NCBI GenBank assembly: GCA_045580875.1
Contig: JAZNOP010000005.1
Coordinates: 1 to 64,000, forward strand
Direction: 5' to 3'
From: SIG598 sp045580875
GTDB lineage: Bacteria; Bacillota; Clostridia; Oscillospirales; Acutalibacteraceae
DNA length: 64,000 bases
A program made the position numbers and the translations under genes. Below the pieces are notes generated by a model. That model did not search any database. It was not told the DNA's origin and was given only the letters and a program-made list of their open reading frames with translations. Below, in pieces: positions 7,927-17,774 of this stretch; within the stretch, counting starts at the first letter, position 1; each line of letters opens with the position of its first letter.

Positions 7927-10900
7927 TGTCTGTCGGATCCTCCTTCATCAGTCTTGCCATTTCCATCAGGGCAGCATCATTTGCGCCCTTGTATTTAGGG
8001 CGAAGCTCTCCCTCGTAACGGCATACAGGATAATAATCGCAGCCCGAACAGGGAGAATAGGTGTCGTTTACAGGATCAGGTGAGATGTGTCCGTCGGCGA
8101 GCTCTCCGCACATCTGTGCAAGCTTCCAGCGGACAAAACGCCCGACTATTTCATATCCGGTTGGTGTTATCAGATAATTAAGGCTGCTTTTGCTCAGTGT
8201 ACCTTTTTGCGTGAAAGTGACCGGAATATATTTTCCGCCGAGTCCATTCTCCATTGCGTTGCAGATAAAAGCATCGTCACTGCCGTCGATAATCAAACCC
8301 TTGCGGCGGAGAGCGGAGTCTATATCGCCTTTTATTTTGAATTCTTCAGCATGACGATCCTCTGACGGTGCATCGGTGTAAGCAGGACAATACAGGATTC
8401 CGGCAGGCACAGTATTTGTGAATCTGCCGTTATCCGGGCGGCATATCTCGCCGAGATATATCAGCATCTGCATATTAAGACCCTCTATAACGTCACTTAG
8501 CAGGAATGATTTTGAATTGGTCTTATAGTCGATAACGCGCAGATAGGTGTGACCGTTGTGCTCCCAGCAGTCAACGCGGTCTATTTTGCCGATTATACTG
8601 GCTGTGCGACCGTCGGAAAGCGGAATTGAGGACGGTTTCACCTCACCGTCATTTGAAATTTCAAGCTCATGAGAAACCGGCTGGAAATCACTTCCTGACA
8701 GTTCGTTTGCCATGTTGAGTATAAGTGCGGTAAGGCTGAACCGCATCTGCTGAAGCTGATACAGGAAAGTGCGGCTCTTGTTTTCGATGCCGCCCATTTC
8801 TTTCTCAAGGTATTCATTGAGCAATTCATCGACACGTTCGCTGATGCTGTCGGGATTGTCAAGCAATGAGGAGAAAGATTCGCCGCCAAGAGAAGTGAAG
8901 ATATGCTCAAGTACATAATGAACTACCGTACCGAACTGCAGGCTGTCAAGAGCTGCACGGCGGCGGGGTTTAATATATAGTCCGTAACGGCAGAAAAAGT
9001 TGAACCGGCATTTATGGAAGGCTTCAGCCTGAGAGGAAGAGATTCGCATACGCCCGCCGAAAAGCCGCTGAGCAGATTCTTTGCTTGCCAGGCGCGGGAG
9101 ATTACGGCAGGCAGCACTTTTTACTGATTCAAGCTTTGCGGAAAGCGTGTCGTTTTCTGAAAGAACGTCGGCTAACGTCGCGGATTCAATGCTGCTGTTC
9201 CAGTAACGCGCAGCAAGCTCAAATGCTGCAGCAGGTGCTTCGATGTCACTGACGGATAATGAATGTGATTCTGTGAGCTGACGGGCATTCGGAACACACT
9301 TGAGCACTTCGGCAATGCATTCAGACGCAAAGGTGCGCTCGCTGCCGCTTTCACATCCTTTGGGATAACATATATAAAGTCGTTCAGAGGCGGCGGAGAG
9401 TGCATTATAAGCCATAAGACGTTCATCAAGCAGATCATACTCAAAGGTTTCTGAAACATGAAGATCAAGTTCTTCAAGAAGTCGACGGCGCTCGTCATCA
9501 GTGAAAACGCCGGTCGATGACGGAGTTGCAGGGAATTCACCCTCGACAGCGCCAACTATGAATACTGCTTTGGGTGCGGTTACGCGTATGCGGTCTGCGC
9601 CACCGAAAGTGACGTCATCAAGTCCGTGAGGAATATGACCGATATCGCACCGGTTTATCATCAGAGAAATATATGTCGAGAAGCTGTCGCGGGGAATCGC
9701 ATTTTGTCCGAATATTGATGCAATCTGATCGAGTATTGACATCAATGCGTCCCATAGCTGTGCCTGTTCCTCGGCATACACAGTGTCAAGTCTTGAGCAT
9801 AACTGCCCGAGCATTTCCGGTACACCTGCATCGGTAAGCAGTTCATAAACAGCTGCTGCCATGGAGAGACCGGTGCCTTTTGTGAGTTTTTCGGAAAAAG
9901 AGGTAAGAAGAGAAATGGCTCGTGTGCGCACACTGTTTATCCGGTCAAGCTTCTGCTGATCAGATTCCTTTATCTGGAAGCCAAATCCTTCAGGACTTTG
10001 TCTGAATTCATCATGCCATTCGCGTCCCTTTACATTCCAGACAAAGCAATAGTTCTCGAGTTCGGCAACTGATGAAGTATCTATGCCCTCGATAAGTCCG
10101 GTCTTCAGCCAGCGAAGAATATCATCGCACTGCCAGCCGCGGTAGACGATTTCAAGCGCGGTGAGTACGAACTGCATGAGTGAGCATGCCGCAGCATCAC
10201 TCCTGCGGTCAAGGAAGCAGGGGATACCCTGCAGTGTGAGTGCGTCGTGAGCCAGATCACTGTATGTTCCTTCGTCACGTGCAATTATAGCGATATCTCT
10301 GCAGCGATATCCTTCTTCACGAAGCAGTCTGCGGCATTCTCTTGCGCAGAATTCCATTTCGCTGTAGCGGCTGTCGGCGGCATAAATTGTGATGTCATCG
10401 GTTGCCTCTGTGTATGGTGAAGGACGGTCAGTGTAACGGTATATTCCGCTTTCAGCTGAAGCGAGCGCAGGTGAGAGAAAACGGTGACGCTTGCTCAGAA
10501 TGACAGACGGCGCAGCCGGAATGTTATGCTTTGCAGCAGTTGCCCGAAGTGATTCGGCAGTTTTAAGCGAGGTTGTGAAAAGTCCGTCAAGAGTACCATC
10601 GCCGGTGTTCTCTGCGCATATGGTAATTACACATTTCTCCGACTGCTGCATTATGCGCGAAATCACCTGCATCTCCTGTCCGGTGAAACTTCGGAAAGAG
10701 TCAATTATAACTACAGAACCCTCAAAAAAACGGTGCTCACCAAGCTGCTCCCACAATCTGGTAAGGTCGTCCATCGGGTCAAGTGCAGTCTGAGCAACAA
10801 TCGCCTCGTAAGCTCCAAAAATAAGAGCAAGCTCAGTGAGCTTGCGGCGGAGCGTTCCACTTGCGTGCGGTGCTGCCTCAGCAAGCATGGCTGGTGTGAT

Positions 10901-11290
10901 CGCGCAGAGCTTGAATTCTTTTACAGCATCAAGAAGATGCTCGATGAAATTTGATGACGGCTGCTTGCCGCTGTAATATTCAAGCTGGCTGTTCAGAGAG
11001 GTAAGTGCAAGACCCATAGCTGCAACACGACCGCAGTCATCAAGTCTGCGTCCGGAAGCGGAGTTCCCGAGTCTGGATACCTTCTCAGCAAGTCGGGTAA
11101 AGCTGTATATTTCAACCTTCTGCGCATTGCGTGCGCCAAGCATTGAAAGCATGGCACGTTCTGTTTCAAAGGAGAATTGTTCAGGTACAATGAGAACAGG
11201 TCTGCCGCCGGATTCGACAGTTTCACGGGCAAGTGTACGTGCGTATTCGGTCTTTCCGCAGCCGGCACCGCCGTATACTAACTGGAGCAT
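7919..11290 (-). CDS. addB: AddB helicase-nuclease subunit
   Basis: 1123-residue partner of AddA. The N-terminus has a Walker A motif GGAGCGKTEYA (K13). The C-terminal nuclease domain contains RVIDYKTN. Four cysteines typical of the AddB iron-sulfur cluster are visible: C761 in FHKCRFNFF and C1081, C1084, C1090 in CSGCDYYPVC, which pin the nuclease domain together. First gene of the addB-addA operon; promoter at 11329-11357. Confidence 0.95.
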   Translation of the reverse strand: MLQLVYGGAGCGKTEYARTLARETVESGGRPVLIVPEQFSFETERAMLSMLGARNAQKVEIYSFTRLAEKVSRLGNSASGRRLDDCGRVAAMGLALTSLNSQLEYYSGKQPSSNFIEHLLDAVKEFKLCAITPAMLAEAAPHASGTLRRKLTELALIFGAYEAIVAQTALDPMDDLTRLWEQLGEHRFFEGSVVIIDSFRSFTGQEMQVISRIMQQSEKCVITICAENTGDGTLDGLFTTSLKTAESLRATAAKHNIPAAPSVILSKRHRFLSPALASAESGIYRYTDRPSPYTEATDDITIYAADSRYSEMEFCARECRRLLREEGYRCRDIAIIARDEGTYSDLAHDALTLQGIPCFLDRRSDAAACSLMQFVLTALEIVYRGWQCDDILRWLKTGLIEGIDTSSVAELENYCFVWNVKGREWHDEFRQSPEGFGFQIKESDQQKLDRINSVRTRAISLLTSFSEKLTKGTGLSMAAAVYELLTDAGVPEMLGQLCSRLDTVYAEEQAQLWDALMSILDQIASIFGQNAIPRDSFSTYISLMINRCDIGHIPHGLDDVTFGGADRIRVTAPKAVFIVGAVEGEFPATPSSTGVFTDDERRRLLEELDLHVSETFEYDLLDERLMAYNALSAASERLYICYPKGCESGSERTFASECIAEVLKCVPNARQLTESHSLSVSDIEAPAAAFELAARYWNSSIESATLADVLSENDTLSAKLESVKSAACRNLPRLASKESAQRLFGGRMRISSSQAEAFHKCRFNFFCRYGLYIKPRRRAALDSLQFGTVVHYVLEHIFTSLGGESFSSLLDNPDSISERVDELLNEYLEKEMGGIENKSRTFLYQLQQMRFSLTALILNMANELSGSDFQPVSHELEISNDGEVKPSSIPLSDGRTASIIGKIDRVDCWEHNGHTYLRVIDYKTNSKSFLLSDVIEGLNMQMLIYLGEICRPDNGRFTNTVPAGILYCPAYTDAPSEDRHAEEFKIKGDIDSALRRKGLIIDGSDDAFICNAMENGLGGKYIPVTFTQKGTLSKSSLNYLITPTGYEIVGRFVRWKLAQMCGELADGHISPDPVNDTYSPCSGCDYYPVCRYEGELRPKYKGANDAALMEMARLMKEDPTDNG

Positions 11291-11328
11291 TAAATCACCT
11301 CATGGACAGTAATTTTTCAGATAAATGT

Positions 11329-11357
11329 ATTTTACACCAAATGATAAAAGAAGTAAA
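11329..11357 (-). promoter_or_regulatory. Promoter for addB-addA
   Basis: Minus strand: -35 TTTACT (11357-11352), 17-base spacer, -10 TAAAAT (11334-11329). The start of addB is about 40 bases downstream. Confidence 0.5.
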
Positions 11358-11416
11358 CTTTCGCAAAACAATTAGTTTGCATGAATAAAAGATACAGAAT
11401 ATAAAGCGTGTGAATG

Positions 11417-11446
11417 TTGCAAATATGCATATATATATGTTATAAT
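11417..11446 (+). promoter_or_regulatory. Promoter for the surface-polysaccharide operon
   Basis: -35 TTGCAA (11417-11422) and perfect -10 TATAAT (11441-11446) with an 18-base AT-rich spacer, about 50 bases before the first gene of the three-gene block. Confidence 0.6.
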
Positions 11447-11494
11447 TATTTCTAATTACTATAATGGAAATTATAATGAGGAGAGTGAGTCTGA

Positions 11495-13048
11495 ATGAGC
11501 CGCATAATTGAATGGATAAAACAGAATCGCAGGCTTTCGGCGGTCATTCTAGTACATATACTTTTTCTGTCGTTCTTTATGTATTTTACCAGCCGTACAG
11601 GAATGTTCAATGATGATTACGGCTATATGTATATGTTCTCCCGTGAAGATAAGCTGATAAATGACCGTGTGGACAGCATTGCGGAAGTTTTCAGGTCTCA
11701 GTATGAGCATTATTTCATAATGAATGGCCGTTCTGTGGCGCATACCCTGCTGCAGACGGTGCTGATGCTTGGCAAGGGCTGGTTCTGTGTGCTGAATACA
11801 GCTGTATATTTTCTCCTTAGCTTCAGTATGTATCAGCTCGTAAGAAAAAAAGACGAACACAGCCCTCTGCTGCAGATTCTTGTGTATCTTGTGCCGTGGG
11901 TAATGTTTGCTGAGTACGGAAAGGTACTGCTTGTCAGCTATCTTTCGGTTAATTACCTGTGGTCAATTGCCTTTATAGCAGCAATGCTTGTGCCGTTCAA
12001 GAAACTTTATGACGGCGTTGACTGCCTTGAAAAAATGCCGGAACTTGGCGCCTCTTTGATGCTTGCAGCAGGAATAGTAACCGGCTGGCTGAGCGAGAAC
12101 GGCAGTGCTGCCATGTTATTCATTGTCGGCTGTATGGGGTTGTATTATCTCATTGCACGAAAAAAAATACCTGTATGGTGTATTACAGGATTTGTCGGTA
12201 TGCTCATCGGGTTTCTGGCAATGCTGCTTGCACCTGGTTACGATGTTCGTCAGGAGTCATGGGGAGAATACAGCTATGTGTTCCAGTTCATGAAGATATC
12301 TGTCTATCATGTTCTCCCGTATTTCTGGTACATATTGGCTGCACTGCTTTGCGTTTTTGGCATAGCTGCAATCAGAATAGAAAAAGAAATTACAAAGAAG
12401 TTTAAGCAGGCAGCGCTTATTGCACTGACCGCTGCCGTGCTTTTCGGTATCTGCTTTGCGCTTATGCCCGCAGAAGGTCGTTCGGAGTATATGCTTGTTA
12501 TTCTTGCAGCTGCGGCTGCCGCTGCGGTATCTGCAGTAGTAATGGCAGTGAAAAAAGGCGAATGCATGACCGATCTCGCCGCTCCTGCGGCGTTCATGGT
12601 TACCGGATTTGTCGCAACCTATGCGATGATCGCCTCGCCGATGTTTGAGACACGCTCAGAGCTTCCGTTTCTTATTCTTTTCAGCTGCGGTGCCCTTTAT
12701 GTGATCTGTCAGTTTATCACCGAACTGTCTGTGCTGTTCAGAACAGATAAGATAAAACCGATATTGCTGGCCGCTGCTTCGATCTATGCTGTCGTCTCAC
12801 TTTGTGCAGCTGTTCCGGCTGTGAATTACGGATATGAGCAGTTCAAAGCCCGCGAGGAATTGATCGCAGAACAGAAGGCTGCAGGGAACAACGATGTAGT
12901 GCTGCCTGCGTATGATATTCCGGAAAACATACATGTAGGACTTCATAATATGGGCTTTAACGATCCGGAATACTGGCTGACCGAAGCAACCTGCTGGTAT
13001 TACGGTGTTGATTCGGTTACCTATGAGCTTGAAGAGAGTCCGAACTGA
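11495..13048 (+). CDS. DUF6056-like polytopic membrane protein, possible GT-C glycosyltransferase
   Basis: 517 residues with about 11-12 hydrophobic helices. An external N-terminal loop holds NDDYGYMYMFSRED and NGRSVAHTLLQ (about residues 38-90), where the acidic pair and the NGR-xx-H pattern resemble the DUF6056 family and GT-C lipid-linked sugar transferases. The C-terminal tail is short and soluble. A glycosyltransferase and a flippase follow on the same strand, so it probably adds sugars to, or processes, a lipid-linked surface glycan. The family is not characterised enough to name a substrate. Confidence 0.65.
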   Translation: MSRIIEWIKQNRRLSAVILVHILFLSFFMYFTSRTGMFNDDYGYMYMFSREDKLINDRVDSIAEVFRSQYEHYFIMNGRSVAHTLLQTVLMLGKGWFCVLNTAVYFLLSFSMYQLVRKKDEHSPLLQILVYLVPWVMFAEYGKVLLVSYLSVNYLWSIAFIAAMLVPFKKLYDGVDCLEKMPELGASLMLAAGIVTGWLSENGSAAMLFIVGCMGLYYLIARKKIPVWCITGFVGMLIGFLAMLLAPGYDVRQESWGEYSYVFQFMKISVYHVLPYFWYILAALLCVFGIAAIRIEKEITKKFKQAALIALTAAVLFGICFALMPAEGRSEYMLVILAAAAAAAVSAVVMAVKKGECMTDLAAPAAFMVTGFVATYAMIASPMFETRSELPFLILFSCGALYVICQFITELSVLFRTDKIKPILLAAASIYAVVSLCAAVPAVNYGYEQFKAREELIAEQKAAGNNDVVLPAYDIPENIHVGLHNMGFNDPEYWLTEATCWYYGVDSVTYELEESPN

Positions 13049-13083
13049 ATAATCTGAAATAACTCCCGTAAGGAGAGAAGAAA

Positions 13084-14415
13084 ATGAAAAAGATACTTAT
13101 CATCAGCTATGTTTTTGCACCGCGCGCTGAAATCGGTGCAGTGCGGTGGACAAAGCTTGCAAAATATCTTCAGGACCATGACATCATATCAGATGTTATC
13201 ACACTTGTTGAAACAAAGGATCAGGACGAACTGCTGGCACGCGATGCAGAGCAGCTTAAGGGTCGGATTTTTCGCATAAGCCACTCAGAAGAGTCGTTCA
13301 TGCCGAAGTTTACCCCCAGAAAACCCTATGCAGAGAAGGTTGATGCGGCGCTTGTAGGAATCAACCGCTTCAAGCGCGGGCGCTTTGGCATGTATCTGCA
13401 GAATCTGCGCGGAAAAAAAGCAAGAATGCAGGGAATGTGGAAAAGCTATTATCAGGGGCAGGATTTCTGCGATCAGACGATAAAGTATATTCAGGAGAAT
13501 GGAATCCGCCCTGATGAATACGACGATGTAGTAGTATCTTTCGGTCCGGTTGGATCAGCTCTTGTTGCGGCAAAGCTTAAGGAACTGTATCCGGATTGCC
13601 GCCTTGTCATGGATTTCCGTGATCCTATGAACAATTTCCAGCAGCCAGCTGATATGAACAGACTGTATGAGGGCATACAGGATAAGCTCTGCGAGGTGGC
13701 TGATGTAGTTATAGCAGTCGGCAACAGCGGTTATGCCGATAAGATTTTCAAAGCAGAAGATAAATCAAAACTTCATGTAATTACAAACGGATATGACCCG
13801 GCAGACAAAGAGGGAATAGAAGCTGTAAACGACGGCAAGTTTTCTTTTGTTTTTACCGGTTCTCTTTACGATGGCCTCAGAGATATTTCTTCACTTTTCG
13901 AGGTGCTTTCAGCTCTTGTCAAAGACGGTGTGATACGCCGGGAGGATATAGTCTTCAAGCACGCAGGCGGAAATTTCCCGAAGCTTATGGTACAGGCGCA
14001 GAGATATGGAATGGGCGATGTGCTTCGCGATTATGGTATGATAACGAGAAGACAGTGCCTTGAACTTCAGAGAAGCACCAGGTTTCTTGTGTTCTCAAGC
14101 TGGAACTTCAGAAATAAAGAGTGTACACTTAATGGAAAACTCTTTGAATATATGCTGATGGAGCGTCCGATAATCGGTATTGCAACAGGCGATGTTCCGA
14201 ACAGCGAGGGAAGACAGATTGTAGAAGCCTGTAATGTCGGTGTTGTCTACGAACACGGCGATAAAAAAGCCAGCCGTGCCGCTCTGTATGAATATCTCAA
14301 GGCAGATTATGAACGTTATAAACAGGGACTTGACAGTCTGTATGAACCGGTACAGAGTGAGCTTGAGAAATACGACTACCGCAATATTGCTGAGCGAATT
14401 GCAAAGCTGCTTTGA
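13084..14415 (+). CDS. GT-B glycosyltransferase (GT4-like)
   Basis: 443-residue cytoplasmic glycosyltransferase. The opening MKKILIISYVFAPRAEIGAVR is typical of GT4-type enzymes, with the glycine-poor acceptor loop after the first strand. The C-terminal nucleotide-sugar domain has FTGSLYDG (about 258) and a late EACNVG region near the usual donor-binding Glu. It starts 35 bases after the DUF6056-like gene behind AAGGAG, and is followed 32 bases later by a flippase. Donor and acceptor cannot be told from sequence. Confidence 0.8.
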   Translation: MKKILIISYVFAPRAEIGAVRWTKLAKYLQDHDIISDVITLVETKDQDELLARDAEQLKGRIFRISHSEESFMPKFTPRKPYAEKVDAALVGINRFKRGRFGMYLQNLRGKKARMQGMWKSYYQGQDFCDQTIKYIQENGIRPDEYDDVVVSFGPVGSALVAAKLKELYPDCRLVMDFRDPMNNFQQPADMNRLYEGIQDKLCEVADVVIAVGNSGYADKIFKAEDKSKLHVITNGYDPADKEGIEAVNDGKFSFVFTGSLYDGLRDISSLFEVLSALVKDGVIRREDIVFKHAGGNFPKLMVQAQRYGMGDVLRDYGMITRRQCLELQRSTRFLVFSSWNFRNKECTLNGKLFEYMLMERPIIGIATGDVPNSEGRQIVEACNVGVVYEHGDKKASRAALYEYLKADYERYKQGLDSLYEPVQSELEKYDYRNIAERIAKLL

Positions 14416-14447
14416 TATTGTCTGTATTCTGAACGGAGGATTGAAAT

Positions 14448-16034
14448 TTGGCTTCATCTTCATCTGGTATAAAGCAGTCATCGATTGCTGATAAATCCAT
14501 ACTTCTGACTATCTCAAGTCTTGCCTCAAAGGTGATATCTCTTGCGGCAACGATGATAGTTACGCGAATGCTTGATGAAACAGCATACGCTACATACAAG
14601 CAGGTTTTTCTTGCGTTCAATCTTGTTCTGCCGTTTCTGGCTCTTGGATTGTCTCACGGTTTGTTTTATTATCTGCCGTTTGAAAAGAAAAGGGTGCGCG
14701 GAAGGGTCTATGACTGCTATGCGGTATTACTGACATCAGGTGTTCTGTTTTCACTGTTTATCCTGCTTGGCGGTAATGTGCTGCTTGCGAAACGCTTTAA
14801 TAACCCTGAGGTTGAGCAGCTTCTGCGGCTGATAATTCCGTATGTGATAGCGGTTGTACTTACGCAGTGTACTGCGGCGGTTTTCAACATAATGAACCGC
14901 GTGCGTATGTATACGGTCTACATGGTCGCATCAGGTCTGATATCAAATCTTGTGCTTATTGCGGCAATATTGCTTGCTCCGACAGCGAAAAGTGCAGTTC
15001 TGTCAATGGTAGTATGCAAAACGGCAGAGTGCATTATAGTAATGATGCTTACGTCGAGAATACTGCCGAAGGACGACAGCCGTCCAAGCCTTAAGGCGAT
15101 AAAGGAAATACTTGCGTTTTCAATTCCTATGGGAGTTGCAGGAATGATCGGTACATTCTCGACACAGCTTGACTCACTCTTTGTTGCGTCAATGAGCTCA
15201 CCTGAGGAATATGCTGTATATACTGTTGGTGCGCACGAACTTATCCTTATAGGCACGATTTCCGCCTCGGTTACAACAGCTGTAACACCGCAGATGAGAG
15301 TAACCGTAGCAGAGGGCAGGCTCAAAGAGTGCGGAGATCTTTATCAGTTTGCGGCAAAGAGGATGGCTTCTGTTCTTGTGCCGATGATGTGCTTTTTCTG
15401 GGTCTGGGCAGGTGAATTCATCACTTTTGTCTACTCAGGAAAATATATTGGTGCGGTGTGGATATTCAGAGTGTATCTCATCTACTTCCTGCTCAGAATT
15501 GTTGTTACCGGTCAGGTGTTTTCATCACTCGGAATGGGAAAATATATCCTGTCACGTGCAATACTGACATGTGTGCTCAATGCAATTTTGAATTATGTCG
15601 GAATAAAGCTTGTCGGACCTATAGGTGCGGCAATTGCAACCGTTTTGTCCGGCGGACTTGTGTTCATGTTCTCTACAGCTCCGATGCTTAAGAAAAAGCT
15701 TGGAATGAGACTTGTCGACACATTCCCGATAAAGACTGCGCTGGGAAGTATACTTCTTGGAATGGGCTGCGGATATGCAGTTGACCTGCTGCTTGGCGGA
15801 AGAGTGGTTCCATGGTTGGTCGGATTGATAAATCTTGAATCATTCCTTGACGCAGAGATGGTATCGACAGTCAGTTCAGCGATTGAACTTGCACTTTGCT
15901 GCGTGCTTTATGTTGCATTGTTTGCTCCGCTTGCAATGCTTACAATGCGCAGTGACTATGAATGGATTGTCAGAAAAATTAAATCAATTCTCTCAAAGAC
16001 TTTCGGAAGAAAGCCTGCGATTGAAGAAAAATAG
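14448..16034 (+). CDS. Polysaccharide flippase (Wzx/MOP superfamily)
   Basis: 528 residues with about 14 hydrophobic helices. N-terminal SLASKVISLAATMIVTRML is the standard first helix of polysaccharide-biosynthesis flippases, which move lipid-linked oligosaccharides across the membrane. The start is a TTG at 14448 with GGAGG nine bases upstream; no in-frame ATG precedes the first helix. Last gene of the three-gene block, followed by a strong terminator. Confidence 0.85.
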   Translation: MASSSSGIKQSSIADKSILLTISSLASKVISLAATMIVTRMLDETAYATYKQVFLAFNLVLPFLALGLSHGLFYYLPFEKKRVRGRVYDCYAVLLTSGVLFSLFILLGGNVLLAKRFNNPEVEQLLRLIIPYVIAVVLTQCTAAVFNIMNRVRMYTVYMVASGLISNLVLIAAILLAPTAKSAVLSMVVCKTAECIIVMMLTSRILPKDDSRPSLKAIKEILAFSIPMGVAGMIGTFSTQLDSLFVASMSSPEEYAVYTVGAHELILIGTISASVTTAVTPQMRVTVAEGRLKECGDLYQFAAKRMASVLVPMMCFFWVWAGEFITFVYSGKYIGAVWIFRVYLIYFLLRIVVTGQVFSSLGMGKYILSRAILTCVLNAILNYVGIKLVGPIGAAIATVLSGGLVFMFSTAPMLKKKLGMRLVDTFPIKTALGSILLGMGCGYAVDLLLGGRVVPWLVGLINLESFLDAEMVSTVSSAIELALCCVLYVALFAPLAMLTMRSDYEWIVRKIKSILSKTFGRKPAIEEK

Positions 16035-16040
16035 TATATA

Positions 16041-16077
16041 AAAACGGCTGGCGCATTTTTCTGTGCCAGCCGTTTTT
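16041..16077. terminator. Bidirectional terminator between flippase and phoR-like gene
   Basis: AAAACGGCTGGC pairs with GCCAGCCGTTTTT around a 12-base loop; A and T runs on both sides serve two convergent operons. Confidence 0.85.
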
Positions 16078-16122
16078 ATATTGAAGTAAATTGCTGTTTG
16101 AAATTCAAGCTGCCATCAGCAC

Positions 16123-17769
16123 TCATTGGCACTGATTGAACGTGACAGTAATCTTTGTGCCTTCTCCGACACGGCTGTCAACACTGATATCAGCGTTGTG
16201 GTAGTTGGCTGCGTGACGAACGATAGAAAGACCAAGACCAGTGCCGCCGATTTCCTTTGACCGGCTCTTGTCTACACGGTAAAAACGCTCAAAAATACGC
16301 TCGTACATTTCAGCAGGGATACCAATACCGGTGTCGGTTACTGACAGCATAACCTTGTCGTCACTGCTGCTGATATCAACTGTAACCCGACCGCCTGGTT
16401 TGTTGTACTTTACTGCGTTGTCACAGAGGTTGAAAATCATTTCCTCGAGGATAGTCGGGACGCCGCTGACAACACCGCTTCCATTTATTGTAATGGTGAT
16501 ATCATTTGCCTCCGCGGAGTTGCTGAGAATATGTGCAACCGACTCAGCAATTGTTCTCAGCTCAACAAGGGTGTTTTCGTCTGCTATGGCATTTTCGTCA
16601 AGCTGAGAGAGTCTGAGAATGTCATTTACAAGCGAGATAAGGCGGGATGATTCATTCTGTATCATGCCGTAAAAACGGTTGACATCCTGCTGTGCAACAA
16701 TTCCGCCGGAGAGCATTTCTGCGGCAGCTTTTATGGATGTCAGCGGTGTCTTGAGTTCATGCGATACATTGGAAGTGAACTCACGCCGCATTGCTTCACG
16801 CCGCGACTTTTCTGTTATGTCGAGAATTATTGCGGCTGCGCCGCTTACCTCATTCTCGTTCATAACAGGGCTGGTAATGATTCTGTAATCAGCACCGCCG
16901 AATGAAACCTCGCATTCATCGCGCTTTCCGCTCAGTGCGGTATCTATAGCCTGAACAAGAGTGTTATTGCGGTCGATTACATTGCTTTCATGACCGAGAT
17001 CAAGAATACGGCGTGCACTTGAGTTGAATGATATGATTTCGCGTTTTTCATCAATAAGAAGAAATCCCTCGCTCATATTTCCTGTTATTGCGGTGAATTC
17101 CTCATGTTTTGAACGAAGCTCATCCATCTGACGCGAAATGAAGCTGTTCTGAGTTCTGATGCGTTTAATAAGCGGCACAAGCTCTCGGTAACAGGTTGAT
17201 TCATCAGGCGATGTGATGTTAAGATCATTTATCGGACGGATAATCCGGGCAGACATTCTGTTTGCGAAAATCGCAGATAAAATTACAACAGCAAGGGCAA
17301 GCAGCAGCAAAGAGCCGAAAACAAGTGAAAGCATTGTGCGGAAAGCCGGCTGCTGAGCCGAGAGCCTGAGTACTGTGTTGTCGGATAATCTTGAGGCGTA
17401 GCATAGTATTTTAGGCTGCCACAATGCAGTGTTTCTCAAATCCGAACCGCTGCCGTGTTCAAAAGCATCAGAAATTTCAGGATAGTCGGTTATGCAGACA
17501 TTATCTGAATCAGATGTGTTGCTGTATAAAACAGTACCGCTGTTGTCTACCAGAATGATGACGTTTTCTGACTCGAGACCGTCAAAAAATGACAGTCCTG
17601 ACTGCGAGATTCCGTGAGCGATGTATTGCGTCTCTTCGGCAAGCTCATCAATCAGCAGAGAGTTGAAATTGTAGTAGTATATTCCCATTATCAGCCCGAT
17701 TGTAATCAGCATGGTCAGAAGTGAGGCGATAATGATACTTGAAAAAATATTTCTTGTAAGAGAACGCAT
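16123..17769 (-). CDS. PhoR-like sensor histidine kinase
   Basis: 548 residues: membrane helix (about 12-32), external sensor (about 33-150), second helix (about 145-170), a PAS-like domain (about 225-320), HisKA with H337 in SHELKTPLTS, and a HATPase_c domain with NAVKYN, DTGIGIP and GGTGLGLSIV boxes. The start lies 5 bases after the stop of the sodium/phosphate symporter gene, with no clear ribosome site, so translation is probably coupled. Context points to phosphate sensing. No response regulator is adjacent; the OmpR-type gene at 25550 is the nearest candidate partner. Confidence 0.85.
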   Translation of the reverse strand: MRSLTRNIFSSIIIASLLTMLITIGLIMGIYYYNFNSLLIDELAEETQYIAHGISQSGLSFFDGLESENVIILVDNSGTVLYSNTSDSDNVCITDYPEISDAFEHGSGSDLRNTALWQPKILCYASRLSDNTVLRLSAQQPAFRTMLSLVFGSLLLLALAVVILSAIFANRMSARIIRPINDLNITSPDESTCYRELVPLIKRIRTQNSFISRQMDELRSKHEEFTAITGNMSEGFLLIDEKREIISFNSSARRILDLGHESNVIDRNNTLVQAIDTALSGKRDECEVSFGGADYRIITSPVMNENEVSGAAAIILDITEKSRREAMRREFTSNVSHELKTPLTSIKAAAEMLSGGIVAQQDVNRFYGMIQNESSRLISLVNDILRLSQLDENAIADENTLVELRTIAESVAHILSNSAEANDITITINGSGVVSGVPTILEEMIFNLCDNAVKYNKPGGRVTVDISSSDDKVMLSVTDTGIGIPAEMYERIFERFYRVDKSRSKEIGGTGLGLSIVRHAANYHNADISVDSRVGEGTKITVTFNQCQ

Positions 17770-17774
17770 AACGG